A program made the position numbers and the translations under genes. This document shows positions 23,877 to 35,000 of a DNA stretch of 64,000 nt, piece after piece. The stretch is taken from contig CM035806.1 of assembly GCA_020466095.1 (NCBI GenBank), positions 13,703,724 to 13,767,723 of the forward strand, in the 5' to 3' direction. The notes beneath the pieces were generated by a model. It saw nothing but the letters and a program-made list of their open reading frames with translations, did no database searches and was not told where the DNA came from. How positions within the stretch are numbered: the stretch's first letter is position 1; each line of letters begins with the position of its first letter. Origin of the DNA: Chlorops oryzae (lineage: Eukaryota > Arthropoda > Insecta > Diptera > Chloropidae).

Positions 23877-25261
23877 CCTAGCCGGAAATTTCACTACTTC
23901 TGCAGTACTTCCGAAATGGTGAAAATTCATACTGCGACTACTCGCATTACTAACCCTTACTTCTAATGAAGTTTGTTACGATATGGCCATATATCGTCAC
24001 TTCGTGACTTTGACATATTATCGCCTTTGGAAAGATTTAAGAGTTTCAATTTTTAAAACATCTTAAGTACAACAAAATTATAAAACTTTTGAGAATTGTA
24101 GCACACAGATTAAAAAACATCTTGTCATAACAATTTCATAGGATCTTCATTGAAAATAGGAGTATACAACCCTCTTTCAAATGAAAATTTCATTTCAAGA
24201 AGAGTCTGTTGCAACGCGCTCTTGCTTCTGTGATATTTTCACTAGAAGATCATTCGAAAAAGCACCAATTGCCCTATTTACATATGAATGCTTCACTTCT
24301 TCTGCATTAATGATTTTTGCATGCTTGCGATAATGTCCGGCTGGGGTACCTTTTCACAAAAATAAGCTTTTCTTCTTCAGCCAGTTTTACTGCAGCATTC
24401 ATTCGATTATGTATTCGGTAACTCTGCAGCCAACATATCATAATTTAAGGTTGGCAGCCCAGCCGGACTTTATCGCATGCATGACAAAATCATCGATGCA
24501 GAAGTATGGAAGAATGCATTTGTAAAGAGACCAATTGGTGCTGTTTCGAATGGTTTTGTAGTGAAAATTTCATGGAAGCAAGAGCTCGTTACAAGAGATC
24601 CTTCTTCAAACGAAATTTTCATTTGAAAAAGGGTTGATTACTCCTTTTTCCAATAAATATCTAATGCAATTTTCATAAAAAACAGTGTTTTGCATATTTC
24701 AAATTTTCTGCTATGATTTACACATTTTTTGAGCAAAATTCATTCACTTCTGCTTTTCATCCAAGTGCATTTAAAACTATAAAATTGTGATGGAATCGGT
24801 AATGTTTTATGTTATTGTTGATCAACACTATGAGCTAGCATTATATTATAACATAGTCAATGAAGTACTTTTAACAGACATGGAAATAAAACATTTTAAA
24901 ATTAAAAAAAAAATATTTATCTTTCTTTACCTCCCAGATCCCAGTAGCTGTAAACTTATTTCAAATGAAACTTTCATTTGTATTAGGATTATATACTCTA
25001 TTTTCAAATGAAATAATCATGCACGTTGGATCCTTCTTAAGCCAACCAGCACGTGCTCTTTTCCCAAATGAAGTTTTCATGCGGACCAAGGTCATACACT
25101 CCTTTACCAAATGAATAACACATGAATTTTGAAGTACTGAAAATAGCGGCCATGTCCGAACAAACTTCATTAGAAGTAAGGGTTAGTAATGCGAGTACTC
25201 GCAGCATGAATTTTTTCACCACTTCGGAAGTACTGCAGAAGTAGTGAAATTTCCGGCTGGG
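23877..25261. mobile_element. Long inverted-repeat (foldback-like) element, 1.4 kb
   Basis: The outer arms match for about 100 bases: CCTAGCCGGAAATTTCACTA at 23877 and, on the minus strand from 25261, CCCAGCCGGAAATTTCACTA, continuing through TACTTCCGAA and TTACTTCTAATGAAGTTTGTT. A second inverted pair lies inside, 24150-24345 against 24456-24645, with shared CAAATGAAAATTTCATTT, AAGCACCAATTG and ATAATGTCCGGCTGGG blocks around a loop of about 110 bases. The right arm is longer because of extra CAAATGAA..TTCATTTG modules between 24960 and 25115. No transposase frame was found. The CCCAGCCGG end links it to the CCCAGC family. Confidence 0.75.
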
Positions 25262-25499
25262 AATATTAATTTATTCCTCTTTTAACATTAATCAGTGCCA
25301 GCTGGCAGCAAGACCTTTGCCACCCTTTCTATTTTCTTTATCTCAGAATTTTCCCCGTTTTTTTTTTTTTTTTTTTGCAACGAGGAAAAAATGCAAATCT
25401 ACCAAGTCTTTAGTAAAACTGCCAGTCTACCAAATAAAAATATTTTTAATAATTTCTACCAAAACTGATTGAATTCTACCAAAGCGGCAGCACTGTTTC

Positions 25500-26213
25500 T
25501 CCCTTGCTCACAACGTGTTCGATGCGACTTTGCACGCACTCGATTCAGACAACACACAATACTCGCAGGTCGCGCCGTATGAGAGCATACCAATTCCGCT
25601 GTCTTGCTCTCTTGCTTTTCTGCGTCAAACATATTCCTCTGCCAGTAGCTCTGCCGCTAGCAGGCTGGTATGAGAATTTGCTCTGCCGCCGCTAGGTTGT
25701 TGGTGCCTTCCACTCCCCGCATGTTGGTTTGTGTTGGATTTCACTTCCTCGCAGCCGAATCAGAGTTGCATGCGGATTTCGTATGGGATTTCGTATGCCA
25801 CCAGCGGCAGTTACGATTCTGGCTCGAGTGGTGACGGTTATATTCAAATAATTTCGCAACATAAATAAAATAGAAATAAGAAGAAGAAGAAGAAATAAAA
25901 GGAAAAATACGCAAAATAACAGAAACACAGTGTGTTGTTATTAAAGTATAAGTTTTTTTTTTGTTTTGAAGCTAAGCGTGCTAAGTGCATAGAAATAAAG
26001 AAAGTGTTGAGAATTGCAGCAACTGGGGAAAATTGTGACGATGATGTGTGAATGACGGTGCGGACGCAGCGCAACGGAGTGCATTGGAATAAACAAAAAC
26101 AACGCACTCGTTGGGATTAATGAATTAACCTCGTCTACCCCACCGCTCTGTGCCGTCGTCGTACGTAGCATCTATAGCCTATCGCATGCTACCCTGCATT
26201 CGGCTGCATCAAA
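25500..26213 (+). other. Candidate non-coding 5' exon or promoter-proximal region
   Basis: GC content rises and simple repeats are scarcer than in the flanks. The segment ends at ATCAAAA followed by a good splice donor (GTAAGC at 26214). Several short AT-rich tracts near 25855-25970 resemble fly 5' untranslated sequence. There is no long frame. No core-promoter motif could be assigned with confidence. Alternatively it is unique intronic sequence with a chance donor. Confidence 0.2.
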
Positions 26214-27440
26214 AGTAAGCGCATCAAAATATTTCTCATGCCTCAATCCTCTAATCCTCTGTGTGTCAGCTGTTCCTTTCCACTTCCCTTGCCTCGATGC
26301 ACTTTCGTGCCAATGTGTGCATTTGTGTGCGCTCTGTTTTTACGCGACATCTGCCGCCTTTTGCCGGTCACCGAGAATCGAGAACTCGAAAAGTGACTTC
26401 CTTCGGCTACACCTGCTGCCCAGCCATTTATCATTCGTCGTTTTTTAATTAAGTCTGACTGCCAAGTTTTTTCTTGTTTAATTCTTTTTATTTTTGCGTA
26501 GTCTTCTCTCATTTTGAGTTTTTATTCCGTTTTCCTTTCGGATTTCTGAAATTCGCCCAAAAAGAATGTTCACCTTTCTCTCTCAGTGAACACCGCTTCC
26601 CGAAATTCAATGGAAGCCAGCCCCTTCAAAAGAATTTCGGAGGAGATCACTTTTGCTACAAGATTCTCGCGATAGCGATAGCGTGTGAAACGGAATGGTG
26701 TGTGAGAAATGTGAGCAGGCGAATTCGTCCTGGGAAGCGATATTCAATTACAGGAACCATATAGAACAGCATGAAGACCGCGCTCTATTTTGCCAGCATT
26801 CAGTCTAAGCTGAGAAGGGAAGGGTAGTTCTTTCTGTCGAGTGTCGAGCAGGATCTCGCAGGGGACACAACGCGTGTCCTCAAGAATTCGTTCTTGTGGA
26901 TAGCGGAAACTATGAAAATCTTACATACATACATTCTTATGATGAGCGCGATAAATTATAATGGGAGAAATTTGAAATGGGATGTGAACTTGGTATTGAA
27001 AAGCTCTGACATTCATTATGCAATATGTATTCCCGCGGATATATGAATCGATCATACCATTTCATCATTCCTAACACATAATGAACGTTTTTTTTTTTTT
27101 TTTGGTTGCAATTTCGATGGTTAGCTTATCAGGGGAATACTGTTATAGCGAAAGCTGTAGTGATGTATTAATTATGGCCATTGATCCTTGATCCTTTGTG
27201 TTACTGAAATCATCGAAACAGTTTTTATAAATTTTCAAGATAAATTTTGGAAGATTTCAAGGACAGCCGCTCCATATCTATCTTTCTCTCTCGCTCTATT
27301 TTCCCTCTACTTATCCTTTTTTTTTGTGCTTTATCTGAAATAGCTGGGCCACTATACGGGCCACTTTTGCCAGCGTGTATGTACTTCTGATGCCAATGTA
27401 TCCTTGACTTTTTGCTTTTCCGTTTTTTTGATCGGCGTCA
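26214..27440. other. Non-coding spacer
   Basis: Mixed composition with a T-tract at 27089-27104. No element ends or exons are supported. Confidence 0.4.
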
Positions 27441-27619
27441 GGGCAATTCCACGAGAATGGACCCGTGACACCAGGGACAGCTATTCTGAGCTCAAATTGC
27501 GTATTTCAGAGATTTTAGAAATTTTAGATCCTTGAGAATCACGCCCTTTTTTTCATTTATTATTAGCTTAAACCTAAAAATTGAGTGTCACGAGTGGGAC
27601 CGTATTCATGGAATTGCCC
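27441..27619. mobile_element. Inverted-repeat element with GGGCAATTCCA ends, 179 bp
   Basis: The left end GGGCAATTCCACGAGAATGG and the minus-strand right end GGGCAATTCCATGAATACGG are inverted copies. The next blocks also pair (CCCGTGACAC with GAGTGTCACGAGTGGG). GTCA flanks both sides (27437-27440 and 27620-27623), a possible short target duplication. It is non-coding. Confidence 0.6.
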
Positions 27620-27656
27620 GTCAGTGTTGTATGTATATGTATGTATATAGGAATTA

Positions 27657-27722
27657 AAGAACGACCGCGATCGAGCGGGGAGTTGAACTTAGAACTTGCG
27701 TGTTGTCAGGCCATCTCTATGT
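27657..27722 (-). repeat. Weak tRNA-like segment
   Basis: On the minus strand an A-box-like ATGGCCTGACAACACG precedes AGTTCAACTCCCC, a B-box match with two differences from GGTTCGANNCC. Spacing fits a tRNA-derived SINE head, but the match is weaker than at 2.4, 8.0, 28.5 and 52.8 kb. Confidence 0.3.
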
Positions 27723-28153
27723 CTATCTTGAAGTGAACGGCATTGCTTTCCAGGATTTCAAAAAATGGACCCAATGAATTGTGATTACTGCTGTTGGTCC
27801 GCGTTGTTATGTAAATTTGACTTAAAGACGACGAGAATTTCCGTTAGATGATAACGGGAAACACTTAACATAATTGCAGGCCATAAATGAGTGAAGCTTA
27901 ATCATAGCAGACACTAAAGTGAGCCTGATTAAATGTAGAAGAAGATAGATAGAGAGAGATTATATCTCGTTCTGTCTTGTTTCTATCCTAACCTATACAA
28001 TCCAATCCAATCCTATGCCATCCTATCCTGTCCTACCCGATCCTACCCAATCCATATTTCCGATGTCAGAGCGATGCCCTTCGCATATATTTTTCAAAAT
28101 TATTAATATGTACATATCGCACCCTTGCTCCTTAACCGGCACAATTCAAAATT

Positions 28154-28646
28154 CCCAGCCGGAACTGCGTACAGGAAGTGCCCAATCACTGTCATACCAC
28201 TAAGTATGATGTGCACAACACTATGCTGATATAAAAAACTTATGCAGTTTTGTTAAAAACTGTCCTAGGCTGGTGCGGTGGTGTGATAACTGGGTTCGAA
28301 GTGGATAGCGGCTGTATATGGGCATACTTCGTGTGTTTTCGTTGCTAAAGCACATTGTACTTCGTGCCGTTCGGCTACGGTTGCTTTCTTCGGTTCTGCA
28401 TACTTGCTATGCACCAAATGTATCGTGTCGTAGGCAGTAAACTATTTCATTTTTGCCGATTAGCCCGGTAGTGCCTAGCGATGCCATATGGCATCACTGA
28501 AAGGGTTCGATTTCTGCCATCCCCATACCTGAACCAGTTCATATTTAATTTTATATTTTTATATTTTTTTGTTTTTTTGAATTCAGGCGCTACCGGGTTA
28601 ACTACTCTGTACACTGAGTGCCTAGTAACTACAAGGCCCGGCTGGG
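28154..28646. mobile_element. CCCAGC-family element with tRNA-like core, about 490 bp
   Basis: Starts CCCAGCCGGAACTG and ends GGCCCGGCTGGG. The next blocks of the two arms also correspond (GAAGTGCCCAATCACTG and, inverted, TAGGCACTCAGTG). A tRNA-like segment lies inside at 28453-28530. A second TGGGTTCGAAGTGG block at 28291-28304 is another partial B-box match. No target duplication was recognised. It resembles the 2246 element in plan. Confidence 0.5.
28453..28530 (+). repeat. tRNA-derived SINE-like segment
   Basis: The A-box-like TTAGCCCGGTAGTGCC is followed by GGTTCGATTTC at 28504-28514, one mismatch from the B-box consensus. Between them ATGCCATATGGCAT is palindromic and could form the anticodon-arm equivalent. 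The acceptor stem does not close, so it is not a working tRNA gene. Confidence 0.5.
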
Positions 28647-28769
28647 TTATTTAAAATTTTTTTATTTTTATGTTTGACTGTATATTTCTGCAAGAAACCC
28701 AACACCTACAAAATTGGCGCTTATATTGACTCAAGCAGTGGCCTACTCAGCTTAATATATGTATGTATA

Positions 28770-29090
28770 TCGTCGGGTTAAAGTGTAAAACTTTACAGGG
28801 TAAACAAAAAACACATTTCTTTTCAAGACTTCAAAGAAGGGAAGGAGACCCAAAATATGGATGGTTTATTTTGTTCCTATATGAAGTCTCTTCTAAATTC
28901 GATTCTGTGCACCATACAAAGTCTACTTGGAGTCACTTGTTGGTGTTAACCAATTTCTCCGTATTTTGAATTTGAAATTAAAAAAGATTTTTTTGCCTGA
29001 CGATGCAGTGTCCTTTTTTCTTTCGAATGACATCGAAAAGTCGGAATCGGTTAAAAGTGGACTTAGCAGGTTTACACTTTAAGCCGACGA
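28770..29090. mobile_element. TA-flanked mariner-like MITE, about 320 bp
   Basis: The left end TCGTCGGGTTAAAGTGTAAA and the minus-strand right end TCGTCGGCTTAAAGTGTAAA differ at one position over 20 bases. TA flanks both ends (28768-28769 and 29091-29092). A short frame inside does not resemble a transposase. Confidence 0.65.
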
Positions 29091-32000
29091 TATTTTGAAA
29101 GAAGATAATTTTTTGAAAGTTTCAAAAGAGATTGAACGAATGTTCGAAAAATGCGAAATTTTCAATTGTGCCGATTAAGTAGCATAGGGTACGATATGTA
29201 GTTCATTAGTAAATAGATAAATAGATCAGATTTGGATGAAGTGGCTGTAACAGACTTGGCAGTTTCGTTTTTATAGACTTCAATGGAGAAACTTGATACA
29301 TATTATCCAATTCAGAGGATTTCGGATCAAGTGAAAGAGATTGAAAATAACAAACGGAATTAATTCCAAATCACGGCTCGGCAAATGAATGGAAAAGCTA
29401 CAAGCTTTAAAGCAATTAATAACTTCTTTGAGAGATAACTTTAACCCTTTACAATATCCCGAAACTTCTTACCTTAACATGTTTAAGTAAACCCTTAGCA
29501 TAGATGGGAACGCTGCAGCAATTTAAATATCACCACAATGAAGCTATGAAGCCAAGGCGTTGATACGTAGTTCACTTCACCCGTTGAATCGCTTTGATCT
29601 AATAAATCTGAGCTTACATTTTGATTCAACGAGGCTTGTTTTGATGGCGTTGACGCCAATACGCTCAATAGACCCGATAACGGCCACTCAAGTGCTCCAT
29701 TCATGACCGATTTGCGTTCATTTACTCACACAAATGACGTTGGCAAGCGAACCGAACTCGAACTATGTATGCCTATTCGATGATTATTAACCTCGTCCAT
29801 TGATTGCTTGATTACGCTCATTTGTCCAGACTTGCCATCGTCCCATCGTCCCATCATGCCTTATGTATATTGATATACAGAGTATGTATCCACTAATAGA
29901 TTGTCTAGGCGAGCTATGGGCCTACAGAAGGAGTGTACGACTATATTTGTTTATTATTTTCCTGTTATTATTGTTATTATTATTATTGTTATTATTATTG
30001 TTGTACTGTCTTCGTTGTTGTTTTTGATGTTGTTGTTGTTTGAGTTATTTTTTTGTTTGCATTATTGTTGGATGTCTTGAAATCAGTGCTCCATCACATT
30101 TTTCCATAACCAATTCGACCGGGTTTAATGAAACCGCCTCTCCTCCCTCTTTCACTCGCTCCCTCTTTGTCACTGCCTGTGTGTCTGTCTGTCTGTCTGT
30201 CGTGTGTCTGCCCCTCGGTGCGACGGCTTGTATGTCATTGTTGTTTGCCTACGAAGGAAGATAGTGCAAGCAAAATTGAATTGGAGCAACATGGTGCATG
30301 GTGGTGCTATTGGTGTGGCGCACAGTGGCGCGGCTCAGTGTGGCGTTACTGATAATGTCAATTTGTGCAATTTATAGGCGCGTTGAGCATACCGCCGGAT
30401 ACCCTTTTGCCACCTTTTTGTTTTTTTTTTTTCAATGTTTTCTTTAACTCGCATAACAATAGTTCTTGGGCGATTCAATTTTGTTCGCAACTTCGGTCCC
30501 AGTTACAGTAACGGCAACAGTGACGACACTGCAGCACAGCGCAATCACAATCACAATCATACCGCTGTCGAACAGTGGGGTTCATGTGCATGCATTTCCA
30601 CATTTTCATAAATATCTTTTCATAACTCGCCTATTGTCGCACACATCTCGGTCAGTGAAATGTAAATATTTGATTTTGCTCTTCTCGCTGCCGTTGCTGC
30701 CGTTATTTGTTTTTACATCTGTCTTTCTCTGTCGTTGTTTCTTTTCATTTCATTTGTACGAAAAAAAAAAAAAAAACTTTTATTTCTTCCCGATTTTGTA
30801 ATGTTTACTCTATTTGAACAAACAAAATTTTTGGCGTCTTTGGCGTGTCGCATGTAAAGTCGAATTTGTTTGACTTCCGCTCGATAAGAAAGTTTTCGAG
30901 ACACGAGTACATTTTCAAGTGTCGCATATTTACCAGATCATGCTCGCAAACACGAGCACACACACACACACACACACAACATAAAAATCTACAGTGAAGC
31001 CTCTAATCACTGTTGCCAGTTTATCGGAATCTCCTGTCAATTATAAGACATTTATTATCTTAAGTGGAGTGTTAAAACAGAAAATTTGACAGGGAAATTT
31101 TAATGGGCCCTTATAGGACCAATTTTTTGTTTTTTGGAAGATTTCAAAATAACATTTTGGCTTTGGTTTGAGACATTCGGCGAATATTCTCTCTAAAAAA
31201 CTGGCAAAAGTGCCTCGAATTTTGTTGATACTATTCATTAATTGCCATTTGCCATCAGGGGTTATTCTTATGTGAACGCATAAAGTTTTACCTCAATTTT
31301 GGGATTTTTTTTTTTTTTTTTAGTACAGTCAGTCAAAATGTGTGTTTTATTTCCAATTTTCTTCTCTGTAAAAAATTTGTTTGTGAATTTTTTAATTTTC
31401 AATTATTATTAACCTTATTATGTTTCAAACTAACCACAAAAAAATTTAATTTCTGAAAATTTCTTTAAAAAAAAAAAATTAAAATCATATTGTTCCAATT
31501 GACAACTTCAGTAAAAATTTTGAGCTCGTTTTTCCATTAAAAATTCGAAAAAATATTAAAAGGGAAATTTGCGCTGGTTTTTTAATTTTGGTTTTTTCTT
31601 AACATTCCAAACTTTCTAAAAATTACAACAATTACAAACAATTACAAAACAATTAACATATTTCATACCTATTTAAGAATTGAAACAACAAACAAAATTA
31701 AGTATCGATTTTTCTACAATTTTCCATAAATTTTTCATAAAAAATCGAAAAATAAAATAACAGTTATTTTCGGTCTCTGGTAAAAACTATTTTTTTCCTT
31801 TTTTGTAATTCTTTTTATAAGTAGGTACATATATTTTTTTAATTAAAAAAGCCACTACAGAAATTAGGCCACTTGTGGGAGTGATAGCAGCTGTCCATGT
31901 TGTCTGAAACCAAAAAAAAAAAAAAACAAAGTCCAATAGATTATGGTTTAGTAGATTTTTCGTTATCGTCCCTATTAGAATAAATAAATTTCATCGAAAA

Positions 32001-32138
32001 AAAAAAATGACGAACTGCTGGAAAAAGGTACGAAAATTTGGTATTTTTTGTTGTTAAAAACCGTTTAAAAATATTGAAAAATATTATCGAAAATATACAA
32101 TTTTAATACCTTCGAGAACCGTTAATAAATTAAAAACA
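29091..32138. other. Non-coding spacer with microsatellites
   Basis: Contains a TTATTATTG triplet tract at 29945-30003, (CTGT)n at 30178-30201, (CA)n at 30957-30980 and many A/T homopolymers from 31240 to 32100. A minus-strand frame at 29495-29704 has mixed composition but no recognised domain. Confidence 0.4.
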
Positions 32139-32276
32139 TTGTAGTTACTCTCTCTTAAGCGGACACCTAACAGAGATGTCCGCATAAGAGGAGAATATTT
32201 GAGCAGCAGGGACACTGGAGCATTCCCAAAACGTGTCCGCTTAAAAGGAGTGTCCGAAAAGAGAGAATACACTGCA
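32139..32276. mobile_element. CTTAAGCGG-family MITE (degraded)
   Basis: Carries TTACTCTCTCTTAAGCGGAC at the left and, inverted, GTATTCTCTCTTTTCGGACA at the right, with an internal AATATTTGAGCAGCAGGGAC block and GAGCATTCCCAAAA. These blocks recur in the same order at 57729-57895 and in reverse order at 60357-60571. It is a TA-type element whose ends have drifted. Confidence 0.65.
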
Positions 32277-32374
32277 AAGCAATCGTTTGAGTAGTTTTGT
32301 GTGCAGGATATTGACCGTTCTAGAAAATGGTGTTCCGAGAAGAACGCTTATACATGTTCATACATATCGATGCC

Positions 32375-32611
32375 TAACTGCCAAATTGACGTAACCGACA
32401 AAAAATCTAATTTTACAGGAGAGCGTTTTCTCTGAACTTGTTTGCATTGACTGGCATACAAATTACTAAAACCTATAGTGTAATATTTCCGTTAATATTG
32501 AGCTTATCGTCGTTATATTTAACTAGTTGATGAGTTTCCCGCTGTAGAAAATATTTTCATCGAAAAGTCAATATTTCGGAAAAAATGTCACTTACGTCAA
32601 TTTGGCGGTTA
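32375..32611. mobile_element. TA-flanked MITE with CCAAATTGACGTAA ends, 237 bp
   Basis: The left end TAACTGCCAAATTGACGTAA and the minus-strand right end TAACCGCCAAATTGACGTAA are inverted copies with one difference. The interior is AT-rich and non-coding. TA at the extreme ends suggests a Tc1/mariner relative. Confidence 0.65.
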
Positions 32612-33146
32612 TATGGCTCGATATATATCTGATTGTTTTTTTTTTTACCGGGAAATCAATTCCCTGTGGCTCTTTAAATGCCCGGGAATTGAACTAGATG
32701 TGATTCGATTCCGGGTAAATACAATACATCTACTTGTGTGGCAGGACTTATTGTTGCTCACACAATGGCTGCATTGTGGCTTCTTATTTCCCTCGGGTAA
32801 ATAGTTTTCCATTCTTGAATAGTTAGACCATTTTTTAAATATAAATATCTGAGTAAATAATGGACCAAAACTAAACCATTTCTTTTTATTTATGATAGAT
32901 TAAATGTTGAATATTTTTAAAATTCATTTCTCAAGCGGAATCTCCGGCAGCGGCAATTCAGATTCTCTCTCAATCTTAATAAAGGGAAATTAATCATATC
33001 AACTTGGGAATTAATTTACCTTTTTTTCCTGGGAAAGGGAAAACAATCACATACCTGGTAAAGTTTCGAAAGTGCCGTCGGCGATTATGAGCTGAAACTT
33101 TCTTAATTCAACATAATCGGTCTAATTTTCGAACAGAGGATATTCT
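32612..33146. other. Non-coding spacer
   Basis: Contains GGGAATTG and TTTCCCTCGGGTAAA-like pieces that look like weak inverted copies of each other (32650-32805), but the pairing is too poor to call an element. No gene. Confidence 0.3.
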
Positions 33147-33247
33147 CAGGCCCGTAGAGAGAAATTTGGGGCCCGGGGGATTTTTTTCCAGGGTCCTCAG
33201 AGAAATGTGCGACCAAAAAAAAACAAACAAAAAATTCTACAGGCCTA
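33147..33247. mobile_element. Very short hAT-like element, 101 bp
   Basis: Left end CAGGCCCGTAG and minus-strand right end TAGGCCTGTAG are imperfect inverted repeats. Flanking octamers GATATTCT (33139-33146) and GATACTCT (33248-33255) match at seven of eight positions, as expected for an old 8-bp duplication. A second CAGGCCCGTAGAGAGAAATTT block occurs at 37252 without a visible partner. Confidence 0.45.
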
Positions 33248-33918
33248 GATACTCTCAATAGTGAGAAAGTGATAAAAAGACTTGAATTTTTCTTTTTTTA
33301 AATTTTTTGTTGTGAGCGAGGAGGTTTCACTGTATCAAGAATTTACTCCTATTATGCAGTTCAAATTCAAATGTATCAAGCCTGACATGCTATTTACATA
33401 CAATTCATATCGCCTCGAGTATATAACATTTGTTTACCATTCAACCGAAAAATTCTTGTGTCAATAGAGGTCTTCTTTTGTTAGTTCTAACGTGTTTTGT
33501 TTTTTTTATTTTTATTTTTATTTTTTATTTTAACAACTACCAAGTCAATAGAGTTCGTGCGGTTGTCTTTTGACTTCAAATATTGGTTTTTTATTATTAT
33601 TATTATTATTTTTTGTTTTCAAGTTTTTGTTACAAAATATTCAAAATCTGCATGAAGGTCTGTCTTATGGTCAAATACTCGAAGCTTGACTTATTGAGAA
33701 CACTTTATTTATGCTTATTATATGTTAATGCAGTATACAGTAAAGACTTCTTTAAGTGGACCGTTCACTTCACTTTGAAAGGACAAAAAAAAATATTGTC
33801 ACCATTCATCCGAATGCGTTTGATTGAGTGTTTAACAAAACCCGTTCAAGTTCAATCTCAGTACCACAAATGAGGCTGTTACTGTCCTATTTTATTCTTC
33901 TTCATTTTCTTGCCTGAT
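33248..33918. other. Non-coding spacer
   Basis: T-rich sequence with TTA triplets near 33588-33612. No supported gene. Its right part probably belongs to the 3' untranslated end of the retrotransposon remnant that follows on the minus strand. Confidence 0.35.
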
Positions 33919-34200
33919 TCAAGTGTCCCGGTCTATCCCGAGATCCACAAAACGCGACCAGTTCCTCCATTTTGTTCTGTCGGTTGCATCGTCCGAGGTT
34001 AAAACTACAGCCTCGAGCTCCCATTTTATTGTGTCTATCCAATGCTGCTTCGGACGCCCTCGTTATCTGCAACCTTGTAGTTTTACTGTGTAGCCCTTCT
34101 ATTGTCAAGCTGTCCTAATTTGCTCTCAGAACGTGTCCATACCAGCGCAGTCTTGTTTCCCGCAATTTCCCAATAGAGTCCATTCCCATTCGTAGCCGTG
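33919..34200 (-). pseudogene. Non-LTR retrotransposon 3' end remnant
   Basis: Read on the minus strand, one frame contains RMGMDSIGKLRETRLRWYGH, the well-known 'LRW.GHV.R' block found after the reverse transcriptase domain of many LINE elements. A second frame downstream contains GRPKQHWIDTIKWELE and then DATDRTKWRNW before a stop at 33919-33921, matching the 'GRP..RW.D..K.D......A.DR..WR' C-terminal pattern of the same proteins. Frameshifts separate the two pieces, so it is dead. The clade is not certain. Confidence 0.6.
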
Positions 34201-34866
34201 AATATCCACGTTTGGAACATGATCAAGACGAAGCGCTACACATCACGTGCACTTCTAACGCGGTGCATCTAAATGTGAACTCTTAAATTTACATATTTCT
34301 GATGATAAATTAAAATACGTACAATATCAAATATAATCCTTCCACTACAAGGATACGAATTAATTAACATTAATCCATTTCAACAAAAAAAAATTCTCTT
34401 TTTGTCATACAGAAAATTATTCGGACTCTAAAAAATTATTAAAAAAAAAAAAAAAAAAAATCCCAAATAATAAATCATCAATCTGAAATAATTTATAAAA
34501 AGGGGTTAAAGGCGATAAGATTATTTCGTTTCTCTTAACGACAATTGAAAGACAATTGCTCTTAGAAACCACATTTCAAAAAACAGAAGTTAGCAAAGCA
34601 AACGGCACCTGTGATTTGTCACACCGCATTGCAACGGAAAGACAATTGAACCTTTTTGCAATTTTGACGTCAGAGGAATTTTATTTCCGATAAATTGAAA
34701 TTACTCATCGTTCGGGTGCAGAAGTCGGTGTTTATTTAACACGGAAGTCTGCAATTGCAATCAAACAACATGTGCCATGTGTGTGTTGAAGATAATCGAA
34801 TTTTGATAAAAGCGAACAAAAGAATGGTCAAAGTCGATTAAAATTTAAAGAATATATTCAAAGCTC
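34201..34866. other. Non-coding spacer
   Basis: May include more of the decayed retrotransposon at its left edge. It holds an A-tract at 34440-34460 and otherwise nothing recognisable. Confidence 0.3.
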
Positions 34867-35000
34867 TTAACCCTTTCGCTACTAACGGCATGCTTTTTTT
34901 CAAACTGTTTGTGTTTGCAATTTGTATTGTTAATAGTAGGATAAGTAGGAGCAGTAGGAACAGTTAGAACAACGAAGAAATTTGGTCATGAAAGGGTTAA
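34867..35000. mobile_element. TTAA-flanked MITE, 134 bp
   Basis: Begins TTAACCCTTTCGCTACTAAC and ends TCATGAAAGGGTTAA. The 11-base ends TTAACCCTTTC are perfect inverted repeats and include TTAA. It is the same family as 22126 and 40408. Confidence 0.6.

Noticed and set aside
25293..25496. Possible hAT element with CAGTGCCAGC and GGCAGCACTG ends and CTACCAA repeats
   Set aside because: The ends pair imperfectly and the flanking octamers (ACATTAAT and TTTCTCCC) do not match, so insertion cannot be shown.
29495..29704. A 69-codon minus-strand frame with protein-like composition
   Set aside because: No recognised domain and no good splice boundaries; length is within chance expectation for this window.
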